Program-made: the position numbers and the translations under genes
Assembly: GCA_963921935.1 (NCBI GenBank)
Contig: OY998176.1
Coordinates: 174,588,445-174,652,444, forward strand
Origin: Galeruca laticollis
Lineage: Eukaryota > Arthropoda > Insecta > Coleoptera > Chrysomelidae
Length of the DNA stretch: 64,000 bases
Direction: 5' to 3'
In this document: piece after piece, positions 49,303 to 62,627 of the stretch
How positions within the stretch are numbered: position 1 is the stretch's first letter
How the letters are laid out: each line of letters begins with the position of its first letter
Notes under the pieces: generated by a model
Databases searched by the model: none
Seen by the model: the letters and a program-made list of their open reading frames with translations, nothing else
What the model was told of the DNA's origin: nothing

Positions 49303-49366
49303 ATGTCCACGATGACGTTTCGATTTACGAGAATATTAAATTTGGCTTCAAATCGGGTTCCAGATT
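49303..49366 (+). CDS. Possible first coding exon with mitochondrial-type presequence
   Basis: An ATG at 49303 opens 21 codons (MSTMTFRFTRILNLASNRVP then D) that run exactly to a GTAAGT donor at 49367. The peptide has several Arg, no acidic residue until the end, and alternating hydrophobic residues, like a mitochondrial targeting presequence. A TATA box and initiator lie upstream. I could not find the next exon in the following 2.3 kb with any confidence. It may be the 5' end of a real host gene, or chance. Confidence 0.4.
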
Positions 49367-49372
49367 GTAAGT

Positions 49373-51700
49373 ATTTTTACAAAGTGTGTGATGACAAATA
49401 ATGTTTATATTATTACTTTTAGAAAATAAGTCAATTTTTCTGAAACATTTTCTTATTGTTTTCAAGCTAAACAAAAGCCATCGTATAACACATCCACAAT
49501 GTTTTTGAAAAAGTAGTATTTTTGTGGAAGATTAAAGTACCATATAAAATCTGCTATTATAAAGCTGGTCAGAATTGAATACATTGATAAAATATCCAAT
49601 GGAAAACGAAATATTTTACTTCTTAAAACTTTTCCATATCGAGTCTACAACTAAGATGGATAAGACGGCTGGCTGTATATGAAGAACCGATAATCGTTGA
49701 TAGAGAAATTACTGAAAATTCGATTTAAATTGAAGTATTATGTATTATGGAATATCAACAATACCTCTTTTGTTATCATTAATTAATTCTAAATTATTTT
49801 GAATAAAAAATCCTCAAATAATTGGTGTACGGAAGGACAAAATAAATGAATGATCATAACCCGTTTATTTCAATAGAATTTGACAGAATTGGTTGAATAT
49901 TTTACCAAATGAATAACAAATCGGATATCTTCAAATCTCTTTACGGAGATATCCAGCAATTTCATCATTTCATTTCAAAAGGTTTAACAAGGTATTCAAT
50001 TTCTATAGTGATAAAGTGAAACAGAATTTTAATTCTTCTTATGAGCACGAGATACTTTTAAAAAATTATATTGCATCTGTATAATCTTTTTATGGGGTGT
50101 TCCATTTAGAATTGTCCATATGGTAACTGGAGGTACCTATACCTTCTTACCGATACCCAGAAAGTTTTATTATAAATATTATAAAACGATTTAATCCCGT
50201 TGTTTTGACACCTTCCAATATTTTTGTGCGTACTTGGCAAACCATTCACATATGCATTTAGTGGTAATATATTTCCGCTATAACCAGATGCGTCCAGTGG
50301 GATAGAATAAAAATAATAGTTTTTAATGTATATCATCTTGGAGTGAAAAATTGATAAACATCAATATGAAAAGATCATTTGAGGTGGAATCCACTAAAAC
50401 TTATAAATTTCATAACCAAGTTAGCAAAATAATGTTGACTAGTGCGAAATAAGAGATAAAATAAAATTAGGTATTATAAACATTCCATTTATTCTCGAAT
50501 AACTTGAAAACTTCGTACTGTATCGCATAGAGACAGGAGGTTAATATTTACGTAGAAAGTAACGGAGTATCGAAAAACATGCTGAAATAATTTTTACGAT
50601 ATTGGCGTAAATTGTAGGGGGGAAAAGAAGTATTTATCCCTACCGCATGCCTCTAGTGATAGAGGTAAATTATATTTTACCACTAATTGAAGTATCCTAA
50701 TATATAAAAAGTGGAAGATGTAAAAACAATGGACTACAATTGTTGGAGAAGTCAATAATCTAACCTCATTTTAATATTGTTTTTGGCATCTGCCAAATTA
50801 TGAATGAAAAACATTCAGTATTTTTTTTATCAGAAATAAGTAGTTAAAAAAATGATGACTTTTATTGTCACTTTTTGAAATACTCAAAAAATTATATAAT
50901 TGAACAATTTTTAAGAAAAGAGTGGTATTGTAATGCCAGTTCACCCCCCGATAAAGTTATTGAAACTATTAATGGAAATTCAGTGATACATGAGGTTGTG
51001 AAAGAAGCAATAGGTATATTGATAAATAACTGACAAAAAGGGAACCTTGGACCAGCGCACCAGAAAAAATTGGAGAATGGTTTATTTGAGGTTTGAAAAA
51101 TTGTTACCGAGGTGCTAACAATTTTAAAAGTGAATTTATAATTTTGTTACTTGTCTCAACACCAACAGATAGGACTTCATGGTTTTTCCCCATTTCTATT
51201 TCTTTGCATATTTCTGGTAAATGTAAAATAATTTAATTGTTGTAGTTTTTAATTAAGGGTGAATGACAGGCCTGTGGATGAATGTGTTTTAGCATAAACC
51301 TATTGTAAAGTATCAGTTACTGTGTATGTATAATTAAAAGGTAATTTAGGAAGTTTTCAGTAAAGTATATTTGATATTAAAATCAGTTGGGTTTAATTTT
51401 AAAACCAAGAATAATCGGCACCAATAAGTTATAGTCAACTAAATTTCGACAATTGAAAGGTCGACCCTACTCTATTGTTGGAATCAAAGAGTGATTGCAA
51501 CATTAAAATTGGCCCTTAGAGTCGGATACTTGGTTTTGAAATTTTGTACGCTCTCACCATATGTTTTGCATTTTTGTAGATATTTGATTAGTTCATGGCT
51601 AAAAGTTAGTCATACATTGCTCTAGTGTTTCCCACCATTTATTTACATTTGTTATTGTGAATGTTATATGACTCGTACATTGTAGAATTTGTGATTTTCA
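49373..51700. other. Unassigned DNA, possibly intronic
   Basis: No gene, RNA or repeat was recognised. If 49303-49366 is a true first exon, this would be intron. Confidence 0.5.
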
Positions 51701-51764
51701 TTCGCTACAGATACATTTTTTCTTAAAAGTGTAAATTCGTGTGGCAGTTTATTGTTTAGAAACA

Positions 51765-52938
51765 ATGGATATCAATGAAATTGAAGGGAACAGGACAATA
51801 GCTAAAGCTGCTATTACGCGAATAGAAAACTGGGTTAATGTTAACATTGATACCACAGACCATGTGTTTAGTTTGAAAGGTCGAGAAGAACAGTTAAGAA
51901 GTGCATTTGAAAAATATTGTCGGGCACAAGATTTGTCAGATATATATTTAACTGTAGAGGAAAACACAGAAAATGATTTAATTGAAGATAGATATTATGA
52001 TGTTTTGTCTAAAATTCATCAAAAGATTAAAGACTTAGAGGATGTAAAAACTCCCACCCCACCAGGTTCATCCTCACTTTTCTCTTCTGTCGCTATCCCC
52101 CCATTAATAATGTTACCGGAAATTAGATTACAACACTTTTCAGGTACTGGAATAGAATGGGTTCCATTTTTTCAAATTTTTTCAGCTCTAATAATTGAAA
52201 ATAAATATCTGACGGATATTCAACGTTTCATTTATTTAAAAACTGATTTGACAGGTGAACCTTTGAAATTGATTGAGAATTTGCAAGTTACTAATGACAA
52301 CTTTCACACCGCAATTGAAATTTTGCAAAATAGATATGAAAACATAACTCTTGTGATAAATAGTCTTTTGGCTGGAATTTTAGACATAAAACCTATACAG
52401 ATAGGTACATCTATTTTTAACATTTTCAGATGAAAGATCAAATTATTTAGAGAAGTTGAAATCAGTAGAAAATAATGAAGGTTTTTCAAAAAGGCAAACA
52501 AAAACAACACTTTTCAGTAGTGTCAATAATAATAATAATTCTCATATCGGTCAACATAGCAAAAATGGATGCCAATTTTGTAATGACAAATCTCATGAAA
52601 TTTACTCTTGTTTAAAATTTAAAAATATGGGTTCCATCGAGAAACAAAATTTTGTAAAGTCCAAAGGATTTTGCTTTAATTGTGTTGGAACTGCTCACAC
52701 TGTTATAAATTGCCAAAGTAGAGGTTGCAATGTTTGTGGTAGGAAACACCACACTACTATGCCCCTGCCACTCAAAATAAAAATAGATTCTCTTCACATC
52801 AAAACTCTCAAAGTGCAGATTATCGTTTACAAAATGATGCTCACCCGTCTCAAACATATTCTCACACTTCTCAAAAAAATGCTCAACCCTTACAGTCAAT
52901 TTCTCACCAACCCTCCACTAGTTCGTTGTCACATATGA
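51765..52938 (+). pseudogene. BEL/Pao Gag with zinc knuckles, decayed
   Basis: The frame from ATG 51765 to 52433 reads an N-terminal coiled region and then the capsid-like core found in BEL/Pao Gag (PEIRLQHFSGTGIEWVPFF, FIYLKTDLTGEPLKLIENL). A one-base shift near 52430 is followed by a second frame (52456-52938) with Cys/His clusters: CQFCNDKSHEIYSC, CFNCVGTAHTVINCQ and CNVCGRKHHT, the nucleic-acid-binding knuckles. It encodes virus-like particle proteins in intact elements. No LTR was recognised upstream. Confidence 0.8.
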
Positions 52939-53089
52939 CAAACACCCCACCAAGAAATAATTCTCACAAACCATCTACCTATAGGGAATTTCAAAGTAAC
53001 CCAAAGAGTTTGAATGCTCTCAATTCAACAATGATTGCTGAAGATCAACAAAACTCTTCCAATATGACTCACTCTCTCTCTCTCAGCTA

Positions 53090-53439
53090 TAAGTACGAAA
53101 GATTCATCTGTGCTTCTAGGTACTGCTCAAGTTTATGTATATAACTCGCAGGGTCTACGTGTTAAAGCTAGAGCAATTCTTGACCCCGGGTTACAAAATT
53201 CTTTCACTAGTAAAAGTTTTGTAGAAAAGTTGAATTACACCCTATACAATAAAAAGTTGAACGTGTCAGGCATTGGATTGAGTGCCACCCTCTCTCACCA
53301 AACAGTTGACATTGTCTTTCACTCCACTATTAATCGCTCCAAGTTTAAGGCTTCTTGTTCAATTCTGGAGACAATTACATGTAAGCTCCCTCAAGGACAG
53401 ATCAAATATAAAGTTACCTCCCAACACTCAGCTTGCTGA
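53090..53439 (+). pseudogene. BEL/Pao aspartic protease region, decayed
   Basis: The reading begins near 53090 with VLLGTAQVYVYN, then ARAILDPGLQNSF, where the protease active site D(S/T)G has become DPG. The KLNVSGIGL and HQTVDIVFHS blocks that follow are typical of BEL protease. A frameshift near 53420 leads into the RT frame. Confidence 0.65.
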
Positions 53440-55410
53440 CCCGGCCTATTTTCAGCCTGCAGAGGTCCATATTCTCATCGGAGCTGACTGTTATTATGAT
53501 ATAATGGATGATGGTTTTTTAAGATTAGGAAAAAACTTTCCCGTGTTACAAAGCACCCTTCTCGGATGGGTGATAGCTGGCAACGCTCCACTTTTACGCC
53601 CTCAAAAATATTCTCATGTTTTCACCTACTCCTCAGGTCCCTTATCTCCCACCTCTAGTGTAACAATGCTCACACAAGTAAGTGAGCATCCCAAACTTGA
53701 AAATTTAGTTGAAAGATTCTGGAAATCAGAGGAAATTCCAGAAATAACTCATTTATCTCTTGATGAAAAATTATGTGAGGAAATGTTTGTGTCCACTACG
53801 AAACAACCCGATGATGGTTCTTATCAAGTAAATTTGCCTATGAAAACCCCTTGTGAAAACCTCAAATTAGGTCAATCTCTCTACACTGCGAAAAATAGAT
53901 TCTTGAACTCAGAACAGAAATTTCAAAAGGATCGCAATTACTTTTTAAAGTATAAACAATTTATTGATGAATATTTTGATCTTGGTCATGGTCAGTATGT
54001 CCCACTTTCTGAAAACAATCAAAATTCAGAAACCAAATATTTTTTGCCACACCATGCTGTCATTCGTGAGGACAGTAGTACAACAAAACTTAGGGTTGTG
54101 TTCGACGCATCCTGTAAGACTAATATAGACCTCTCTCTCAACGACATTATGCATAAATGATATCAAGTTCAGCCTAACCTTTTTGACATTTTGTTACGCT
54201 TTCGTTCGTTTAAATATGTGCTCACATCTGACATCGAGAAGATGTACAGACAGATAAAGATGAACCCCGCCCAAACATTTTTGACAAATATACTTAGGAG
54301 AGATAACCCCTCACTCCCCTTACAATGCATCGAGTTAGTAACTGTTTCCTATGGAACAAATTCATCTCCATACCTCGCTACTCGTGTATTGCAAGAAGTT
54401 GCTCTGAAACATAAAATTGAATTCCCTTTAGCTTCCAATATTCTTTTAACCCAAACCTATGTTGATGATTTGTTAGGTGGCTGCGATGACTTAAATGACT
54501 TAGAAAAATTGTACTCTCAACTGACCACTCTCCTTAAATCATCAAGTGGTACTCAAACTGTTCTAAATTTTCCTCCAGCATCACTAATGAAACCCCAAGT
54601 GAATATTGTTTGAATCTAGATAATTCACCCAACAAAGTTTTAGGACTAAAGTGGAATCCTACTTCTGATGTCTCAGGTATTTCAATTCCGCAAGTAGCAC
54701 CTCAAGGTACACTCACCAGAAGAAAAATGCTCGCTATGATTTCACAGTGTTGGGACCCCCTTGGCCTTCTGTCACCTGTAATTGTTATTGGGAAACTTCT
54801 TATTCAGAAGTTATGGTTATTAAAATTAGATTGGGATGCAGAAATCACAGACACCTCTCTCCTCCAAGAATGGAAAAATTTATTTGATAATTTACCCTAT
54901 CTCTCTCAATTGAAAATCCCTAGATATTTGTTTCTGAACAAACCCATTATTAATGTAGAATTTCATGGTGATGCTGATTCTCTTGCCATGGCATCTTGTA
55001 TTTATGCTCGCACCCTTTATTCAGATGGATCCGTTTCTTGTCACTTGATTGCCTCATAATCAAGGGAAGCCCCTCTAAAAGCTTTGTCGATTCCTCGTTT
55101 GGAATTATCAGCTATGCTTCTGTTAGCAAAATCAATAAAAGCACTTTTAAGAATTTTTGAAAACAGATTTACTGTTACAAGGGTTCATCTATATTCAGAC
55201 TCAGAAGTTGCACTCCATTGGATTCACTCCCACCCGTTGCGTTGGTCAACATTTGTTGCTAATAGGTTTTCTCAGATTCAAGAGTTAACTTTAGATTGTA
55301 TTTGGCATCATGTTGGGAGTAAAGATAATCCCGCAGACCTCCCTTCTCGTGGAATAACTCCACGAAAAATTATTGATAACTCACTTTGGTGGGAAGGTCC
55401 CACCTGTTGA
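53410..55410 (+). pseudogene. BEL/Pao reverse transcriptase and RNase H, decayed
   Basis: Pieces in order are the linker with ILIGADCYYDIM and TLLGWVIAG, a KLRVVFDASCKT motif (RT start, near 54085), a stop at 54158, LTSDIEKMYRQIKM, and the active site TYVDDLLGGCDD (near 54460). A shift at about 54612 follows, then LGLKWNPTSD and the LTRRKMLAMISQCWDPLGLL connector, a stop near 55057, and RNase H with IPRLELSAMLLL and LYSDSEVALHWI, ending DNPADLPSRG. The RT active-site YVDD is kept. At least three stops or shifts inactivate it. Confidence 0.85.
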
Positions 55411-56370
55411 AAGAACCCACTCGTCAATCTCCCAGTTTTTAAACCCAGAAGTCAACCACCAGAATTACCTGAAGAAAAGAAGGCGATCCTTATATCTTTA
55501 GTGGAAGCCACAAATCATGAGTTTTGGGACGAATTATTTAAAGAGTATTCTAGATTTTATAAACTACATAGGGTGGAAGCATATTGTCAAAGATTTATTT
55601 ATAATAAATTTCAATTAAGACCGGCCTCAGAAAAATTGATTGGTCCCCTAACAGTTGATGAAATGACTCATTTCCTCCATTGCAATGCTGATGTCCCTTA
55701 CAATCAAAAGCACCCTATTTTATTGCCTTCCCACAATACTGTTGTCTCTCTTATGCTCAAAGATGAACATTTACGTCTGGGACATGCATGTGCCCAAACA
55801 GTACTCTCCAACTTTAGATTGCACTTTTGGCCTTTAAATGGCTTAAAAGAAATCAAAAAGGTTATTAGAAATTGTCACACCTGTTTTAGATTTAGAGCCC
55901 AACCCCAGGAACAGTTAATGTTCCACATTCCTCGTGATAGGATAACTGTCTCTAGACCCTTTGAGAGAGTGGCAGTCGATTATGGAGGCCCTTTCTATAT
56001 AAAATCATCTCATTTACGTAAAGCCCCTGTAATAAAAGCATATATTTGTATTTTCGTGTGTATGGTCACCCAAGCTGTACATATAGAGTTGGTGACTGCC
56101 CTCTGCTCATAAGCTTTTATAATGACTCTGAAAAGAATTATTTCTCGTAGAGGAAACCCCTCCCTCATTTTTAGTGTTAATGGTATCAATTTCTGGGGGG
56201 CCAGAAACCAGTTGAAAGAACTCCACGAGTTTTTTATGCACTCTCACCTCTCTAACCCCATCAAAGAATATTGTGTGAAAAATGCTATTGTATTTAAGTT
56301 CATTCCACCTCTTTCACCGCACTGGGGAGGTCTTCATGAAGCCGCCATCCGCAGTTGTAAATTTCATATT
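55411..56370 (+). pseudogene. BEL/Pao integrase, truncated and joined to an envelope fragment
   Basis: The zinc domain is read at LRLGHACAQTVLSNFRL with CHTCFRF. The core follows with ERVAVDYGGPF (first Asp) and VHIELVTALCS. A stop lies near 56110, then comes the second block, where the usual SDN reads SVNGINF, so the second Asp is lost. The last block is PHWGGLHEAAIRSCK (region of the catalytic Glu). At 56366-56371 the sequence leaves integrase and continues, in the same frame, as an errantivirus-type envelope. The C-terminal integrase domain and the BEL 3' end are absent. Confidence 0.8.
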
Positions 56371-57609
56371 CGACAATCGACAAACGAAATTTCGCTTATC
56401 GAAGCCAAATTAAATTTCTTTGAAATTTGCGAACCACTTATGGGGAGTTATTCGTATCTTGAAAATACTATTAATGATATTCTAAACTCTATCACTTTTG
56501 CACAGCTTCAAATAATTCATACTTCTATTATTGAACCAGAAAATTTGATCACTGCTCTTAAAAGAATATCAGAAAATACAGTAAGGAAAGGTTTACCGCT
56601 ATCAATAAAATATTCTGAAATATCACAGTATTTGGTAATAATCGATCTCGAAGCATATCAATCAAATTCAGACCTTGTTTTCGTTTTTAAAATACCTTTG
56701 ATTGAACCACAAGTATTTACTTTATTCCACCTATAACCAATATCAATTTATGATAATAGAACTAGATTTCACCAAATTTTAACATTTTCACAAAAATATT
56801 TAGCGCGAGATGATGATTCTTCATCCTACATTCCAATCCACGATTTACAAAAATGTAAACAGTTATCTACGCATCAAAAGTTGTGTCGCGATGTTTACGC
56901 GTACCCTATAGACGATAACGCGATATGTGAAGCCGGTTTGTTAAGACAATATAAGACATTTTCTGCGAATTGTAGAAGTGCGGTAGTCAACGGACAAGGT
57001 TATAATGTGCAAAAACTCGAAGAAAACGTGTGGCTAGTGTCGATTGCCGAACCGGTACACGTGACCATAAGTCTTCCAGACACAAAAACGAAAACATAAA
57101 ACGCAAATGAAAATTCTATTTTACAGCTATACTCAGGATGTTCCGCTTTTGTTGGCATTACTAAAATACAAGCTGGTATCAGAAAAACTATAAACATTCC
57201 TCATGTACTTCATATCGTAATGGTTGATTACAACTGTTGTCTGGACATTCCAAACAAAGTAAAAGTACCCAAAATAGAACTACTAGATCTTAATAACATT
57301 AACTTGAATGATCTGCAAGTGACAAAACACAAACTGGACCAATACTCAAAAAATTTAGATGAACTTATAAACAAACCGTTTGTTGAGAAAAATATTTCTT
57401 GGTTCACATATACTACGATCTCACTCATCGTTGCCTTGATCGTCCTCTACACCTGTTACAAGTGTAGAAATATTAAATTCAACAAATCGCCAGGAAAGCC
57501 TGTTCCAGACAAATCAAATGATGTTTTGATTAAAATTCATAATATTCTTCCAAAAAGAAGACCCAAATTTGAAACCGAAGCCTCTGAAGAAGTGGAAACC
57601 GAAAATTGA
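56371..57609 (+). pseudogene. Errantivirus-like envelope gene, C-terminal half, decayed
   Basis: It matches the envelope frame on the minus strand at 62041-60945 residue by residue with few differences. It lacks the signal peptide, the furin-type cleavage site and the fusion peptide, which lie in the missing first half. Two in-frame stops occur (56734-56736 and 57097-57099). The transmembrane segment near 57410-57460 and the whole cytoplasmic tail to 57609 are kept, which makes the tail longer than in the other copy. Such envelopes mediate membrane fusion in insect endogenous retroviruses; this fragment cannot. Confidence 0.8.
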
Positions 57610-57735
57610 CAATTTTATGGTTTAATGTATACCTTTTTATTTTTATTTCTTGTATTTTGTGTATTTTCCTTTTAATCTTGAAATCTCTGTATACATTGTA
57701 TCGCATATTTTATATTTCATGTATTTTGCTTTTTA

Positions 57736-57851
57736 ATCTCACAATTGTTGTTTATTAAACAACAATTTTAATTAAGGGGGGAATTGTTATATAGGAAAAA
57801 ATACTTATGTTTAAGTAATACAAATGCTAGGTTACGCAATGCTAAACATCA
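57736..57851 (+). repeat. Polypurine tract and truncated LTR start of the envelope-bearing element
   Basis: A hairpin (ATTGTTGTTTATTAAACAAC) precedes the purine tract AATTAAGGGGGG, followed by the LTR start AATTGTTATATAGG. The LTR matches the other copy for about 70 bp (to 57851) and is then replaced by the unclassified repeat. Confidence 0.7.
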
Positions 57852-59844
57852 TATATATTGAACTATAGATTTTGATTTATTTTTACTTATTTATTATTAA
57901 GTTTAGATAGTTATTATTTTTATATGTAGAAATTTTTTGTTTTGATGTGGCTAGCTCAGTTAATCATTTTTATATTATATTTGTGATGTATTGTTATTTT
58001 ATGCGGAAGCATGAAACTCTCTCTACTCTTTGAGTCCTGGCATTTAAAAAATGTATTACCTTTATTTAAATAAAAAGAAACACCTTAATTTAAACAACAT
58101 TTAATTTTAAAATAAAAATTTCCAATTTAATAATTATACGTTGAGACGCCAACGGCTACCTCTAAAGAAATTATCAATTTTAATCTATTCTACTGTGCGC
58201 ATGCTCAAAATACAGTCATGCGGACTTCAAGCGTAAAATGAACATAGTTTTTACTAAGCGAGATAGAGAATCAGTGATCTTTAGATGCATATCATATTAT
58301 CAAATAAGAAATCCTTAAATGGTTCAACACATAGAAGAATTTATGTGGAGAATATACATAAAAATATTACAAATAAGCTGTGGAAGAAATGAAATTAGAA
58401 GATTTATATATATACATGGAAATATTATAATATTTATATACAGATGGACATAATTCATGGAAATAAATTTAAGCATCATTCTTATGATGATAAAATGGCG
58501 AACGTACGTATTTTTTATTCATTTATATTAGGCCTTTTTGATAATGTTGATAATTTATTTTATTAATTCACTAAATGAAGTCCGTTTTCTTTTCTATTTT
58601 AGATCGATCATTGCTGTGAATGTTTATCAATTTCACGAAATTAAGCACTTATTTGAGTTTTTTCTTTTATTATTGGCCAATAATATGTTAAAAGAACACT
58701 GACCTGATGCTCTGGAATTGGGATAACGCTTCTGGACCTCAGGAAGACTCCTCTGAAGTTCCAACACCAAATTTGGAGAAATTTGACTGATTTTTGTAGA
58801 AAAACTGGATCTGATTATCTGTGAGTATTATTAGGATTGTTTTTAATATTATTTGTTAAATTTTATCAAGTTATTTCGGGAATTTCATGGAATTTTCGGG
58901 AACACTATAACACACAGACCACATATCGGCGCCAGCTTCCAACCTCCTACGCTTCCTTCCGATTCTCAACTTTTTTTCCACAAACAAGTATATTGTTTTT
59001 TCCAGGTCACTATTTACAAAAGTTTGTTTCTTTACTTGTTGATTGAAAATTTGATCTGTCATTTTATTTCTAACCAATCAAATATTGTCCTATGCAATTG
59101 AATTATTTAATTTTGTTTACTTAGTCGAAAAGTTCATACATTTACTATTTCACATTATTATTTCACTTGTAGAGTCTTTTGAGTTTTTATCATACATATA
59201 AATTAACAATTGGTTATATACATAGACAGATACTTTTTAAATATTTCTATATCTAATATTGTTATTAACATTCTATTACTGTTACTATCATATTATCTAG
59301 AATCATAAATCCATTCATGTAATCTCTATCTAATCTTTGTATCAAATTATCTATACTAACTCCTTTAATAAATTATTATTTATTGATTCTATGTTCATTT
59401 TACTGACACTATATCATTTCTATTTATGTTTTTAATAGTTTATCTATGAGAAACTATACTCCCTATTCAACTAAATATTTGTATTTATTTTATAATGTAA
59501 CTGCTTATATTTATAATTATTGTGACTTGACTATTCTAATAATTGTTTCTTTTTAGATGAACAGCTGATTACGTTATAGAAGATATTCATCGTGTTAGGC
59601 AACTTCATTTACTCCATTACATTTGTTAGGCAATTTCTAAACTTTATGTTATTATTGAGGTAATTTCTTTATTTATTAAATTGTTATTGACTAATTATTT
59701 AATATATTTTTACTTGATATGCTTTTTAATTAAAAAGTGTTTCCTTTTAATTATGTTTTGTTAAATTATATTATTTTCATATGTTTTCATATTAGTAACA
59801 TATTCCTATAGAAATAATTCTCTTAATATCCATGTTATCTGGTT

Positions 59845-59846
<2 letters not shown>
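57852..59846 (+). repeat. Unclassified TA-bounded dispersed repeat, copy b
   Basis: It has the same landmarks as copies a and c: GTGGCTAGCTCAGTTAATC, GCATGAAACTCTCTCTACTC, GAGTCCTGGCAT, AATAAAAAGAAACACC, GCGCATGCTC, TTATTGGCCAATAA, CACTGACCTGATGC, a GTGAGTATT site near 58820 and a CGGCGCCAGC stretch near 58928. It starts at a short TA stretch inside the truncated LTR. Similarity to the other copies fades after about 59150; the AT-rich remainder up to the TA tract at 59847 is not clearly part of the unit. Confidence 0.6.
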
Positions 59847-59923
<77 letters not shown>

Positions 59924-59930
59924 TATATAA
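59847..59930. repeat. (TA)n microsatellite
   Basis: An 84-base TA run with one G, on the left of a 237-bp block bounded by TA tracts. Confidence 0.95.
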
Positions 59931-60638
<708 letters not shown>

Positions 60639-60944
60639 CCCCCTTAATTAAAATTGTTGTTTAATAAACAACAATTTTGAGAATAAAAACCAAAATACAT
60701 AAAATAGACAATACAATATATACAGAGATTTAAAGATTAAAAGGAAAATACGCAAAATACAAAAAATAAAAATATAAACATGAAACACATGAAATTGTCA
60801 ATTTTCGATTTCCACTTCCTCAGAGGCTTCAGTGTCAAGTTTGGGTCTTCTTTTTGGCAGAATGTTATGAATTTTGATAAAAACATCATTTGGTTGGTCC
60901 GGAACAGGCTTTCCTGGCGATTTGTTGAATTTAATATTTCTACA

Positions 60945-62616
60945 CTAATAACAGGTGTAGAGGACGATCAAGGCAACGATGAGTGAGATCGTAGTATATG
61001 TGAACCACGAAATATTTTTCTCAACAAACGGTTTGTTTATGAGTTCATCCAAACTTTTTGAGTATTGGTCTAGTTTGTGTTTTGTCACTTGCAGATCATT
61101 CAAGTTAATGTTATTAAGATCTAGTGGTTCTATTTTGGGTACTTCTACTTTGTTTGGAATGTCTAGACAACAGTTGTAATCAACCATTACGGGATGAAGT
61201 ACATGAGGAATGTTAATAGTTTTTCTGGTACTAGCTTGTATTTTAGTAACGCCAACAAAAGCGGAGCATCCTGAGTATAGCTGTAAAATAGAATTTGCAT
61301 TTACGGTTAATGTTCTCGTTTTTGTGTCTGGAAGACTTATGGTCACGTGTACCGGTTCGGCAATCGACACTAGCCACACGTTTTCTTCGAGTTTTTGCAC
61401 ATTATAACCTTGTCCGTTGACTACCGCACTTTTACAATTCGCAGGAAATGTCTTATATTGTCTTAACAAACGGGCTTCACATATCGCGTTATCGTCTATA
61501 GGGTACGCGTAAACATCGCGACACAACTTTTGATGCGTAGATAACTGTTTACACTTTTGTAAATCGTGGATTGGAACGTAGGATAAAGAATCATCATCTC
61601 GCGCTAAATATTTTTGTGAAAATGATAAAATGTGGTGAAATCCAGTTCTATTATCATAAATTGGTATTGGGTATAGGTGGAATAAAGTAAATACTTGTGG
61701 TTCAATCAAAGGTATTTTAAGAACAAAAACAAGATCTGAATTTGTTTGATATGCTTCGAGATCGATTATTTCCAAATACTGTGAAATTTCAGAATATTTT
61801 ATTGGTAGCGGTAAACCTTTCCTTACTGTATTTTCTGATATTTTCTTAAGAGCAGTGATCAAATTTTCTGGTTCAATAATAGAAGTATGAATTATTTGAA
61901 GCTGTGCAAAAGTGATAGAGTTTAGAATATCACTAATAGTATTTTCAAGATACGAATAACTCTCCATTAGTTGTTCGCAAATTTCAAAGAAATTTAATTT
62001 GGCTTCGATAAGCGCAATTTCGTTTGTTGATTGTCGAATGGTGGTTTCAATTTTTTCTATATCTGAGTTAAATATTTTCTCATTTAATTTTAATTGTCCT
62101 ATAGTACTGTTGAGATTTGTTATGACTGAGCTTGTGATTGACATTTGATTTTTTAATAAGTTTTCTATCTGGTTTTGATCAGTTTTTAATTTATTAATGC
62201 AGTCCATATAATATTCACCGTCAGACGCATCGAGATTTCCGGTTATTGATTTAAATATGGTGCCAATACCATTAATTAACCCTCGTTTTTGTCTTTTAAC
62301 ATCGAAAGATATTTCACTAAATTTATCGCCAATAGATTTTGTAATTTGTTGCAATAATGCCAAATGTGATTTTACTTCGGATCGGAAGGACTTCATACTG
62401 GAGTAGTTTGAAGTAAAGGTATTTTGAATTGTGTCAAGAATTCTATTATTTCTTTCAAAAGTTTGTTTGAAGGCTGATATATTTTTATGCACTAATAAAG
62501 TCCATTCGTCGTTCGAAACCATTATTTTGGTTTCGTCGTGGTAGTAGATTCCAACTGTATTGTTTATGGGTTCGATTTTATATTGACATGTTGCTGTTCC
62601 GATCAGCAGCAGAAAC
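60945..62616 (-). CDS. Errantivirus-like envelope glycoprotein (F-like), with C-terminal truncation
   Basis: An open frame of 525 codons runs from ATG 62522 to a TAG at 60945-60947. It is open further upstream to a splice acceptor (AG at 62618-62617), which would add a hydrophobic signal core (FLLLIG) just past the integrase stop. This fits the spliced envelope mRNA known in errantiviruses. Features in order are a coiled ectodomain start, a furin-type RQKR site near residue 130 followed by a Gly-rich fusion-peptide-like stretch, a long coiled region, a Cys-containing central part, and one membrane segment at the C terminus (about 505-525). The stop falls at the membrane edge and removes the roughly 50-residue tail seen in the copy at 56371-57609. 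Otherwise the frame is intact. It is an old genomic copy of an insect endogenous retrovirus. Confidence 0.85.
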
Positions 62617-62627
62617 CTGAAAATAAG

